Positions 7,271-12,701 of a DNA stretch of 12,701 bases are shown in pieces (position 1 is the first letter of the stretch; each line of letters opens with the position of its first letter). The stretch comes from Oscillospiraceae bacterium. GTDB lineage: Bacteria; Bacillota_A; Clostridia; Saccharofermentanales; Saccharofermentanaceae. The translations under genes and the position numbers were made by a program. Under the pieces are notes generated by a model. That model saw only the letters and a program-made list of their open reading frames with translations, did not search any database and was not told where the DNA came from. Location of the stretch: assembly GCA_902791885.1 (NCBI GenBank), contig CADAXO010000036.1, forward strand, positions 1 through 12,701, read 5' to 3'.

Positions 7271-7513
7271 ACGCATTACCGTGTTACCACTCAACTTGTG
7301 TCCTCTTATGAGAACACCACTTCAGGTTCCTTCAAACCCTATGCCTTAACGCGGCCATACGGATGCGGTCTACTCGAAGTATTACTTCATTCGGCGCATC
7401 AGCTCGGAAGCGATAGTCGCTTGGAAGTCTCTGCTGTCGGGATCCCAGCATCCCCGGCTCTCTGTGTGCATTGACTGCCGGACCTTCTTCGTCACAGCAT
7501 TTGCGATATAAAC
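7240..7513 (-). promoter_or_regulatory. T-box riboswitch leader, specifier probably AUC (Ile)
   Basis: A leader of about 275 nt senses uncharged tRNA in cis. Stem I: lower helix GAAG (7490-7487) with CTTC (7410-7407) beside a K-turn-like TGTGAC (7496-7491)/CGAG (7406-7403); upper helix GGCAGTC (7479-7473) with GACTTCC (7429-7423); AGAGAG bulge strand (7463-7458); apical CGGG/CCCG (7456-7453/7441-7438). In the specifier loop, the triplet followed by one purine and then the lower helix is AUC (7414-7412), an Ile codon. Stem III: 7317-7310 with 7305-7298. Antiterminator: GTTGAG (7295-7290)/CTCAAC (7270-7265), 7-nt bulge UGGUAAC (7289-7283, consensus UGGNACC), ACG (7282-7280)/CGT (7273-7271). The variable bulge base U pairs with a discriminator A, which tRNA-Ile has, as do many others. 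The T-box class is firm; the codon register is moderate. Confidence 0.88.
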
Positions 7514-7519
7514 ATCGCC

Positions 7520-7548
7520 ATATTAACCCCCTCGAAAAAGATTGTCAA
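7520..7548 (-). promoter_or_regulatory. Strong sigma-A-type promoter of the T-box leader
   Basis: On the minus strand TTGACA (7548-7543), a 17-base spacer, then TAATAT (7525-7520). The predicted +1 is near 7513, just before the 5' side of Stem I. The -35 is perfect and the spacing ideal, which fits a promoter that fires constantly and leaves control to the riboswitch. Confidence 0.88.
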
Positions 7549-7568
7549 CATAATTTTGTTTACACGAC

Positions 7569-7589
7569 ATTAACACTTAATATGTGAAT
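7569..7589. repeat. Imperfect palindrome in the divergent promoter region
   Basis: Arms ATTAACA (7569-7575) and TGTGAAT (7583-7589) match as ATTNACA/TGTNAAT around a 7-base AT-rich centre (CTTAATA). It covers the -35 and part of the spacer of the proposed SDR-gene promoter and lies about 20 bases upstream of the T-box promoter -35. It has the size and symmetry of an operator for a dimeric regulator. Which protein binds is unknown. Confidence 0.35.
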
Positions 7590-7598
7590 AGATAAAAT
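7570..7598 (+). promoter_or_regulatory. Likely promoter of the SDR-tail gene
   Basis: TTAACA (7570-7575), 17 bases, TAAAAT (7593-7598); predicted +1 near 7605, leader about 47 nt. The region is very AT-rich and other hexamers such as TATTAT (7615-7620) could also serve. With the minus-strand T-box promoter it forms a divergent pair in the 460-base gap between the two genes. The rest of that gap is the T-box leader. Confidence 0.5.
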
Positions 7599-7651
7599 AA
7601 ATAAAATAAAATCATATTATCTGAGTTTAATGTAGAACGAGGAATAGCGTT

Positions 7652-9394
7652 ATGATGTATGAGAAGTATCTTGTAACAGGTGCAAAAGATCCGGTCGGAA
7701 GACTGGTGGTACAGATGTTGCTGGCAGAGGGCTGTCAGGTCAGAGTCCTGGTCCCGCCCGAGTCAGATTATTCCCTGTTAAGGGGAATGGGAGCCGAGAT
7801 CTCGGAAGGTGAGATCATAGATAAGGATTCATTAAAGGAATTCCTTACAGTAGACGATCCGAGAAAGTCGGCGATTATCCATACGGAAGAGATACTCAAT
7901 ATTTCCAATAATAAGAATATGGATATGCGCCGCGTCAACGTAGCCGGTGCACAGAATATGGTCGATATGGCTATGAGAATGAAGATAGGAAGATTTGTCT
8001 ATCTTGGTTCTGCATATTCACTCGATCCCGATACCGCACTTTCCGGTGAGAAGGTACGCTTCGACAGAACGAAAGTTGACGGTGACTACGCGGCAACCAA
8101 GGCCGAGGCGTCTGCATATATTATGGAGAAGGTTACATTTAATAAGTTCAATGCTTCTCTGCTTCTTCCTACATTCATCATAGGTCCCGGATTCTCCGAG
8201 GATTACGACATGAACAAGATCCTCAAGAAGTATCTTGAGAATAAGGTATCTACAGTATCCGGCGGACACGCTTTCGTTGATGTACGTAATGTTGCTTCCG
8301 CGCTTGTTGCAGTTTGTGAGAACGGCCAGACGGGCGGCACATATATCCTTAACGGTGAGTATAAGTCAGCTCAGGAGTTCTTCTCCGAAGTAACGGCTGC
8401 ATCCGGAGCCGAGAAGGTTAAGGAGATGCCGAAGTGGGCTCAGAGCAAGTCTATGGACAAGTTCGTAAGCACATTCTGCAGAATTACCAAGAAGGAGAAT
8501 CCTAAGGAAGTATATGCCCTGTTTATCAATAACCCCGATACCAACTACGAGAGTACGATAGACGGACTTCTTCCCGACAGTGAAGTGCGTAAGGTTCACG
8601 ATTCACTCGTTGACGTTCTGACACGTCCCGGCAACGCGGTTCTTCCTGACAGACTCGATCTCGAGAAGTCTGCTGAGGCTGCCAAGAATGCCAAGCCTAT
8701 TGAGCCTCAGAAAGAGGAAGTCAGCCAGGTATCAGAGGCTGTTATGAAGAGAGCTGAAGAGTCGGCTGCCAAGGCTGCCCTTTCCAACGAAGATGCAGAG
8801 AAAAGAGCCGCCGCTGCTGCTGCAGCAAGAGAGAGAGTACAGGCTAAGATCGAGGCTGCCAGACTTAAGGCTGAACAGCAGGCTGAGATCGCAAGAGCCG
8901 AAGCTAAGACTGCTGCACTTGCAGACGAGAGTAAGTCTTTAGTTAAGGAAGATAAGGCTGCGGAGAAGAAGGATGAGGCCCCCGAAAAGGCTGAAGAGCC
9001 TAAGGAGGAAGAACAAAAGCCTCAGAATGAGTCTTTAATGACAAAGTTCTCAATTTCCGATCTGATGGCAGAGGCAGAGGCTAAGAAGGCTTCCGCACCT
9101 GCAGTGGAAGAGAAGGTTGAGGAGCCCGTTATCGAGCAGCCTGCAGTTGAAGATACGGCAAAGGATGCTATTGATGATTTCGCTGAGTTCGTAGATAACA
9201 AGGTTCTTGAGGCTGCACCTGAGGCAGCTGAGCCTGAAGCCGCTCCTGTTGAAGAGGCAGCTGAGCCTGAAGCCGCTCCTGTTGAAGAATCAGCTGAAGA
9301 GAAGCCTGCGGATAATGCCAACAAGCCTTTGTGGGAGAAGATCTCAGCTGATGACATTTCCGAAGAAGAGATATTCGGAAACGACGAATTCTGA
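7652..9394 (+). CDS. Extended SDR (NAD-dependent epimerase-like) with long Ala/Glu-rich tail
   Basis: A 580-residue protein in two parts. Residues 1 to about 330 form an extended short-chain dehydrogenase/reductase: nucleotide loop TGAKDPVG (9-16), VNVAGAQNMVDMA after the central strand, YLGSAYS (117-123), the catalytic YAATK (Y146, K150) and LLPTFIIGPG (171-180). The likely cofactor is NAD(P); the substrate is unknown, possibly a sugar-nucleotide, sterol-like or other carbonyl compound. From about 335 the chain turns into low-complexity charged sequence: a probable Ala/Glu/Arg/Lys coiled coil (about 365-425), an acidic Pro-rich stretch with two perfect copies of EAAEPEAAPVE, and the end NKPLWEKISADDISEEEIF. 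There is no signal peptide or membrane segment, so it is cytoplasmic. The start ATG 7652 follows GAGGA (7639-7643); ATG 7655 would also fit. The tail is not part of any SDR family I know. Function unassigned. Confidence 0.85.
   Translation: MMYEKYLVTGAKDPVGRLVVQMLLAEGCQVRVLVPPESDYSLLRGMGAEISEGEIIDKDSLKEFLTVDDPRKSAIIHTEEILNISNNKNMDMRRVNVAGAQNMVDMAMRMKIGRFVYLGSAYSLDPDTALSGEKVRFDRTKVDGDYAATKAEASAYIMEKVTFNKFNASLLLPTFIIGPGFSEDYDMNKILKKYLENKVSTVSGGHAFVDVRNVASALVAVCENGQTGGTYILNGEYKSAQEFFSEVTAASGAEKVKEMPKWAQSKSMDKFVSTFCRITKKENPKEVYALFINNPDTNYESTIDGLLPDSEVRKVHDSLVDVLTRPGNAVLPDRLDLEKSAEAAKNAKPIEPQKEEVSQVSEAVMKRAEESAAKAALSNEDAEKRAAAAAAARERVQAKIEAARLKAEQQAEIARAEAKTAALADESKSLVKEDKAAEKKDEAPEKAEEPKEEEQKPQNESLMTKFSISDLMAEAEAKKASAPAVEEKVEEPVIEQPAVEDTAKDAIDDFAEFVDNKVLEAAPEAAEPEAAPVEEAAEPEAAPVEESAEEKPADNANKPLWEKISADDISEEEIFGNDEF
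9221..9286 (+). repeat. Perfect 33-bp tandem repeat, two copies, in frame
   Basis: Units 9221-9253 and 9254-9286 are identical base for base, and a decayed third start follows (9287 onward). Each unit adds the 11 residues EAAEPEAAPVE to the tail of the SDR protein. Identity at synonymous positions points to recent duplication, and the number of units may vary between strains. Confidence 0.92.
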
Positions 9395-9430
9395 TTAAGG
9401 TTTTATTTATCATATATCAACTCTGGAGAG

Positions 9431-9457
9431 AGGGGGATGCATCCGAAGCGTCCCCCT
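9431..9457 (+). terminator. Hairpin after the SDR gene, weak terminator
   Basis: AGGGGGATGC (9431-9440) pairs with GCGTCCCCCT (9448-9457; one T-G pair) around a 7-base loop. The T-run after it is short (TTTATA), so termination may be partial. It lies between the SDR stop (9394) and maf. Confidence 0.65.
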
Positions 9458-9463
9458 TTATAG

Positions 9464-9472
9464 TGGTACAAT
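9464..9472 (+). promoter_or_regulatory. Extended -10 of maf, placing +1 at the ATG
   Basis: TGG directly before TACAAT (9467-9472) gives an extended -10. Six bases later comes ATG (9479), so the predicted +1 is the start codon. No convincing -35 is seen; its place is inside the terminator stem. Confidence 0.5.
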
Positions 9473-9478
9473 AGTGCC

Positions 9479-10075
9479 ATGAGAATAATACTTGCAAGCA
9501 AATCACCCAGAAGAAAAGAACTGTTATCGCTTATAACGCCGGACTTCGAGATTATGTCGGAGGATGTTGACGAGCGCGGGATAGAGGAACGCGTTCTTAA
9601 GGGCGGAGGCACACCCGTTGATGTTCAGAAGGAACTTGCACGGGCCAAGGCTGCTGCCGTCTATGAGAAGCTGTCTGCTTCTGACAGGGATAACTGCGTA
9701 GTCATAGGCTCGGACACATCCGTTGTGTGCGGCGGCAATATCCTGGGTAAACCGGAAGATAAAGATGACGCAAGACGGATGCTTCGTATGCTGTCAGGAA
9801 GGACGCACGAGGTTATATCAGGCGTGTGCGTGCTCTCCTCCGAAAAGGAAGAAGTCTTCGTCGAAATTACGAAGGTCAGATTCGGTGATCTGGATCAGTA
9901 TCAGGAGCAGTTAATAGAGAGATATATCAACACTGATGACCCCTACGATAAGGCCGGCGCATACGGCATACAACAGGGCGGTGCTCTGCTTGTGGAGACC
10001 GTCGAAGGTGATTATTTCAGCGTGGTGGGACTGCCCGTGAGAAAGCTCTCTCAGGTGCTTGAAGGCTTCTTATAA
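9479..10075 (+). CDS. maf: Maf-family nucleoside triphosphate pyrophosphatase
   Basis: A 198-residue house-cleaning enzyme that hydrolyses dTTP/UTP or modified nucleotides to monophosphates, limiting their entry into nucleic acids; older annotations call it a septum formation inhibitor. The length matches the family. Motifs in order: ASKSPRRKELL (6-16, nucleotide-binding loop), EDVDER (28-33), ARAKA (54-58), IGSDT with the catalytic Asp at residue 79, GKPEDKDDARRMLRMLSGRTHEV (90-112), and DPYDKAGAYGIQ (154-165), followed by VEGDYFSVVGLPV. SPRR with the late GIQ block points to the dTTP/UTP subgroup (YhdE-like) rather than the YceF-like one, which is family knowledge rather than proof. There is no ribosome site before ATG; see the extended -10 at 9464-9472. 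Its 3' end overlaps the convergent GGDEF-EAL gene by 25 bases. Confidence 0.95.
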   Translation: MRIILASKSPRRKELLSLITPDFEIMSEDVDERGIEERVLKGGGTPVDVQKELARAKAAAVYEKLSASDRDNCVVIGSDTSVVCGGNILGKPEDKDDARRMLRMLSGRTHEVISGVCVLSSEKEEVFVEITKVRFGDLDQYQEQLIERYINTDDPYDKAGAYGIQQGGALLVETVEGDYFSVVGLPVRKLSQVLEGFL

Positions 10076-11898
10076 TTCTTGATGTAATCTACGACCTTGT
10101 CAGAAGGCAAAGGCTCGTTAAGATATGTTCCCTGGAAATATGTGCAGCCGTATTTACGAAGCTTCTCGAACTGATCTGCGGAGCTTACGTTAGTCGCATC
10201 GACGGGAATGTCGAGTTCCTTAAGAAGGCTGATCATTGAATGCGTCAGGACATCCTGTGATGAACCTTCACGAAGATCGGATGTGAAGTGTCCGTCGAGT
10301 TTGACCAAAGAGATTGGAAGAAGCGGGATACTGTTAAGTGACGAGTAGCCTCTTCCGAAATTATCAAGCGACATCGTTATACCTGATGATGCGAATGCAT
10401 CGAGTGTGTTCTGGATCTCCGAGACGTTCATTGTGGCGCCGTCAGAAGGTATGTCGATTATGATATTGTGCAGATTACATCCTGCGTCTTCCGCGAGTGA
10501 GAGAAGATCGACCTGAAGGTCGGAAGTATGCAGCTGTGTGGTCGACAGGTTGACGGTCATTGTAAGTGTCGGATCGATCTCATTGATCAACGCGAGGGTC
10601 GAGAAGGCCTTCCTTAACGTAAGTTCTCCGAGAGCATAGATATGGCCCGTCTTCTCAACGTAGAAGAGGAAGTCTCTCGTATCGACGGTGCCGTGACCGG
10701 GGCAGTTCCAGCGCACGAATGCCTCGAATCCGGTAAGACCCATCCCGGCATCGAATCTCGGCTGGTAGACCATGTAGATCTCGTCATTATCGAATGCTTT
10801 ATTGAACAGATCCTTGATCTCGTCGATCGTCATATCCTCAAGGAATGAACATCTCGCTTCGCTCGGTGTAGGCTCATAGATCTTCGCATCTGTATCTTCC
10901 TTGATGGCATCGAACATCGCGGCTTCAGCATGATGGATAAGCTCGCCTGCGAAGATGGCGTCTCTCGGATACTGAGCTATACCTGCATAGAAGTTTCCGT
11001 CGTTCTCTTCGCTCAATGCTTTTGCAAGTTCGATCGCATAACGGAGAACCTCGGTGTCGTTATTAAGTCTGGTTGTTATGATGGCGAATTCGTTGTTCGC
11101 TATCCTTCCGACGAAGTCCTTCGAATCGGCAGCCTCGCGGAGTCTGTGAGCCATCGTCTGGATGAACAGATCGACAACAATATGCCCGTTGCTCTGGGAG
11201 TATCTTACCGGATCGACGACTGTAAGATAGATCGCATAGATGGGGTTGATATTGCAGACGGTTCCCTTGTCTGATGCATCCTGATATGCCTTCTTATAAT
11301 CGAGGATCTTGATTTCAGTATGCTCGTTGATCATGTGACGGTTCGGCAGTGTCGTAAGAGGATCCAGTGCCATCGCACGGCTGGACTCGACGGCCTCCAC
11401 ATAGCCCGTCTTATCCTTGATGTCCTCGTGTCTTACGATTGTACCGGGACGTGCTGTCATGGTCGTTGAGATCATGGCTGATGTCTCATAACTTATGCGC
11501 TTCGCCTTCTCGTCTGAAAGCCTCTTGTTAAGCGTATCGATACGTTCTCCTACGCGGATTATGAAGAATTCGAAGATCGTATTGATAAGCATCGACAGGA
11601 GAGAAAGCCCCAGAAGCATGAGCATATTGCTGCTGTAACGCTGGGACAGACTCGTCGAATAGATGAAGATCTGAACAAGCGTCAGCGCCGTAGTGATCCA
11701 GTATCCCGGGATACCGAACAATAGATTAATAAAGAAACTGAGGATTACGATAAAGATGGAAATGATGACTTGTGCGTAATCGATGAATACGAAGGTCTGC
11801 AGGAACAAACCTGCTATAAACAGTAAGGTGTAACCCATGCATACAAGAGCAAAAGTTATCCTGCTTCGTACAAAGATCCGCTTCTCATCATAATCCAT
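10051..11898 (-). CDS. Membrane GGDEF-EAL protein with degenerate catalytic motifs
   Basis: A 615-residue protein of the cyclic-di-GMP signalling superfamily. Hydrophobic segments at about 14-38, 43-61, 66-82 and 92-116 anchor it in the membrane, a linker with coiled-coil character follows (about 118-140), then GGDEF (about 176-342) and EAL (about 355-605) domains in the cytoplasm. The GGDEF domain keeps DPLTTLPNR (179-187), but its active site reads ANNEF (267-271), so cyclase activity is unlikely. The EAL domain keeps YQP (378-380), E of EAFVRW (392), N450, K533 and QG (589-590). But the ExxE position reads DIPS (482-485), the DDFG motif is DNFG (512-515) and the AEGVE motif is ATNVS (568-572), so phosphodiesterase activity is doubtful. 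It may be a c-di-GMP receptor or scaffold. No ribosome site is present; a -10-like hexamer lies 6 bases before ATG. Confidence 0.93.
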   Translation of the reverse strand: MDYDEKRIFVRSRITFALVCMGYTLLFIAGLFLQTFVFIDYAQVIISIFIVILSFFINLLFGIPGYWITTALTLVQIFIYSTSLSQRYSSNMLMLLGLSLLSMLINTIFEFFIIRVGERIDTLNKRLSDEKAKRISYETSAMISTTMTARPGTIVRHEDIKDKTGYVEAVESSRAMALDPLTTLPNRHMINEHTEIKILDYKKAYQDASDKGTVCNINPIYAIYLTVVDPVRYSQSNGHIVVDLFIQTMAHRLREAADSKDFVGRIANNEFAIITTRLNNDTEVLRYAIELAKALSEENDGNFYAGIAQYPRDAIFAGELIHHAEAAMFDAIKEDTDAKIYEPTPSEARCSFLEDMTIDEIKDLFNKAFDNDEIYMVYQPRFDAGMGLTGFEAFVRWNCPGHGTVDTRDFLFYVEKTGHIYALGELTLRKAFSTLALINEIDPTLTMTVNLSTTQLHTSDLQVDLLSLAEDAGCNLHNIIIDIPSDGATMNVSEIQNTLDAFASSGITMSLDNFGRGYSSLNSIPLLPISLVKLDGHFTSDLREGSSQDVLTHSMISLLKELDIPVDATNVSSADQFEKLRKYGCTYFQGTYLNEPLPSDKVVDYIKNYKKPSST

Positions 11899-11904
11899 GA
11901 CACC

Positions 11905-11910
11905 ACTATA
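11905..11910 (-). promoter_or_regulatory. -10-like hexamer 6 nt before the GGDEF-EAL start
   Basis: On the minus strand TATAGT (11910-11905) is followed by six bases and then ATG (11898). No ribosome site lies between and no good -35 is seen at 16-18 bases. It matches the arrangement at 4033 and 9467. It could instead be read through from the HAD gene, as no clear terminator lies in the 63-base gap. Confidence 0.4.
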
Positions 11911-11961
11911 ACGTAACGGCTTTATACGCGTTTTAATAAAAAGTAAATAAAGAATTAAAGA

Positions 11962-12651
11962 TTAAGGGGAATTACGAAGTTCGCTCCATAATCTTATGTA
12001 ATAATCAGAAAACTTTGTCATTTGCGCCCAGTTTTCCTCATTTCCGGCACCGATCTCGTCCCAAACCGCACACGTTATGAAACCGCCCTTGGCTGCACCC
12101 TGAAGTGCAACGGGCACGTCTTCGAATATCACCGCGCGCTCCGGTTTCACATCGAGAGCTTCCGCCACATGAAGATATATATCGGGCTCGCTCTTGTCCG
12201 GAAGTCCCGGCGTATCTTCCAATGATATGCACACATCGAAAAGCCCGCTTATCCCGAGACGGTCAATGGCAGCATCGAGGTTCCTTCTCGTAAGTGCAGT
12301 CGCGCAGGCTGTCTTGAAACCTTTTTCGCGGGATTGCTTTAAGTACCGGTAAGCGCCGTCCTTAAGCGGTACCGTGAAGCTGTAGGCGTGGTTAACGAAG
12401 TCGTTCCACTCCGCCATGATCTGCTCCGGCGTGTCGGGGAGGTGATAGCGATCGCGTGTGTAAACGGCGGCATCTTCAATGCGCACGGACTTGACGTAGT
12501 CCGTGTAGTCGGGGGTTACTTCGAATCCTCTGGAGTTAAGAAAAACGGTATCCGCCTGATTCCATACTGTCATGGAATCAAGCAGGGTACCGTCAATATC
12601 AAATATCAAAGCATCCGCTTTTCCTTTAAGTTCAGAAAAGGAAGGAAGCAT
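11962..12651 (-). CDS. HAD-superfamily (subfamily IA) phosphatase / phosphoglucomutase-like
   Basis: A 229-residue haloacid-dehalogenase-type hydrolase, probably removing phosphate from a small phosphorylated metabolite. Motif I is FDIDGTLLDS (nucleophile D18, acid/base D20), motif II Thr/Ser is in CATALT (about T118), motif III Lys is K153 in DKSEPDIYL, and motif IV acidic pair is E177-D178 in VIFEDVPVALQGA. A helical cap lies between motifs I and II (about 28-95), as in beta-phosphoglucomutase and related sugar-phosphate phosphatases. All catalytic residues are present; the substrate cannot be told. ATG overlaps the stop of the upstream gene by one base (TAATG) and no ribosome site is visible, so translation is probably coupled to that gene. 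Confidence 0.92.
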   Translation of the reverse strand: MLPSFSELKGKADALIFDIDGTLLDSMTVWNQADTVFLNSRGFEVTPDYTDYVKSVRIEDAAVYTRDRYHLPDTPEQIMAEWNDFVNHAYSFTVPLKDGAYRYLKQSREKGFKTACATALTRRNLDAAIDRLGISGLFDVCISLEDTPGLPDKSEPDIYLHVAEALDVKPERAVIFEDVPVALQGAAKGGFITCAVWDEIGAGNEENWAQMTKFSDYYIRLWSELRNSP

Positions 12652-12701
12652 TAATGCATGAACTGTACTTTCTCTGAGATCTCGGGAACGAGCTTCTCCT
12701 T
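12651..12701 (-). CDS. 3' end of an unidentified upstream gene, cut by window edge
   Basis: On the minus strand the frame is open from the window edge and reads KEKLVPEISEKVQFMH followed by TAA (12653-12651). The stop shares one base with the HAD start codon, the usual sign of two genes in one operon. Sixteen residues are too few to name a family. The frame is supported by the TAATG junction rather than by homology. Confidence 0.5.
   Translation of the reverse strand, partial: KEKLVPEISEKVQFMH

Noticed and set aside
7019..7474. Plus-strand open frame of 151 codons spanning the synthetase start and T-box
   Set aside because: It runs antisense through both a conserved coding start and a structured leader; there is no start signal and the product has no recognisable motif.
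7261..7500. Possible tRNA or other structured RNA gene on the plus strand
   Set aside because: The strong hairpins make sense only on the minus strand as a T-box leader, and no tRNA cloverleaf with a T-psi-C arm is present.
1..12701. Defence system, prophage or mobile island
   Set aside because: No recombinase, transposase, repeat-spacer array, toxin-antitoxin pair or compositional break was seen; gene content is mostly chromosomal housekeeping, envelope and metabolism.

Overview
The window looks like chromosomal DNA of a low-to-mid GC Gram-positive anaerobe of the class Clostridia. The grounds are a Firmicutes-type T-box leader, strong GGAGG-type ribosome sites before several genes, a Bacillus/Clostridium-type SOS box, a lipoprotein with a short signal peptide, and family content typical of gut or rumen Clostridia. 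The genus cannot be fixed from the sequence alone. I see no insertion sequence, CRISPR array, tRNA or rRNA gene, integrase or phage gene.

Left part (1-4776, all on +): the body of tyrS (tyrosyl-tRNA synthetase, 5' end cut by the window), a small secreted lipoprotein of unknown function followed by a strong terminator, a 711-residue multi-spanning GT-C-type membrane glycosyltransferase, and a DUF4130/TIGR03915-like 'DNA metabolism' protein. The last gene has a consensus-like promoter (TTTACA-17-TAGAAT) with a LexA-like SOS box in its spacer, and its ATG falls at the predicted +1, so its mRNA is probably leaderless.

Centre (4780-7550, on -): a hairpin terminator separates the DUF4130-like gene from a convergent 784-residue gene whose product fuses an XRE-type helix-turn-helix, a cupin and a complete AMP-forming acyl-CoA synthetase. 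This gene is read from TTGACA-17-TAATAT through a leader of about 275 nt that folds as a T-box riboswitch, with Stem I, a specifier loop, a T-box bulge in an antiterminator and a competing intrinsic terminator. By the usual register the specifier codon is AUC (Ile). The most interesting reading of the window is that the synthetase is induced when charged tRNA-Ile runs short. It would then activate a branched short-chain acid such as 2-methylbutyrate, so that isoleucine can be rebuilt by reductive carboxylation, as is known for rumen anaerobes. The T-box is well supported; the codon and substrate are inference.

Right part (7570-12701): a + strand extended SDR with a long Ala/Glu-rich tail that contains a perfect 33-bp tandem repeat; maf (nucleotide pyrophosphatase, +); a convergent membrane-anchored GGDEF-EAL protein (-) in which both catalytic motifs are degraded; a HAD-superfamily phosphatase (-); and the last 16 codons of a further gene that overlaps the HAD start by 1 nt. 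maf and the GGDEF-EAL gene also lack a ribosome site and have a -10-like hexamer exactly 6 nt before ATG. That makes three probable leaderless genes in 12.7 kb.
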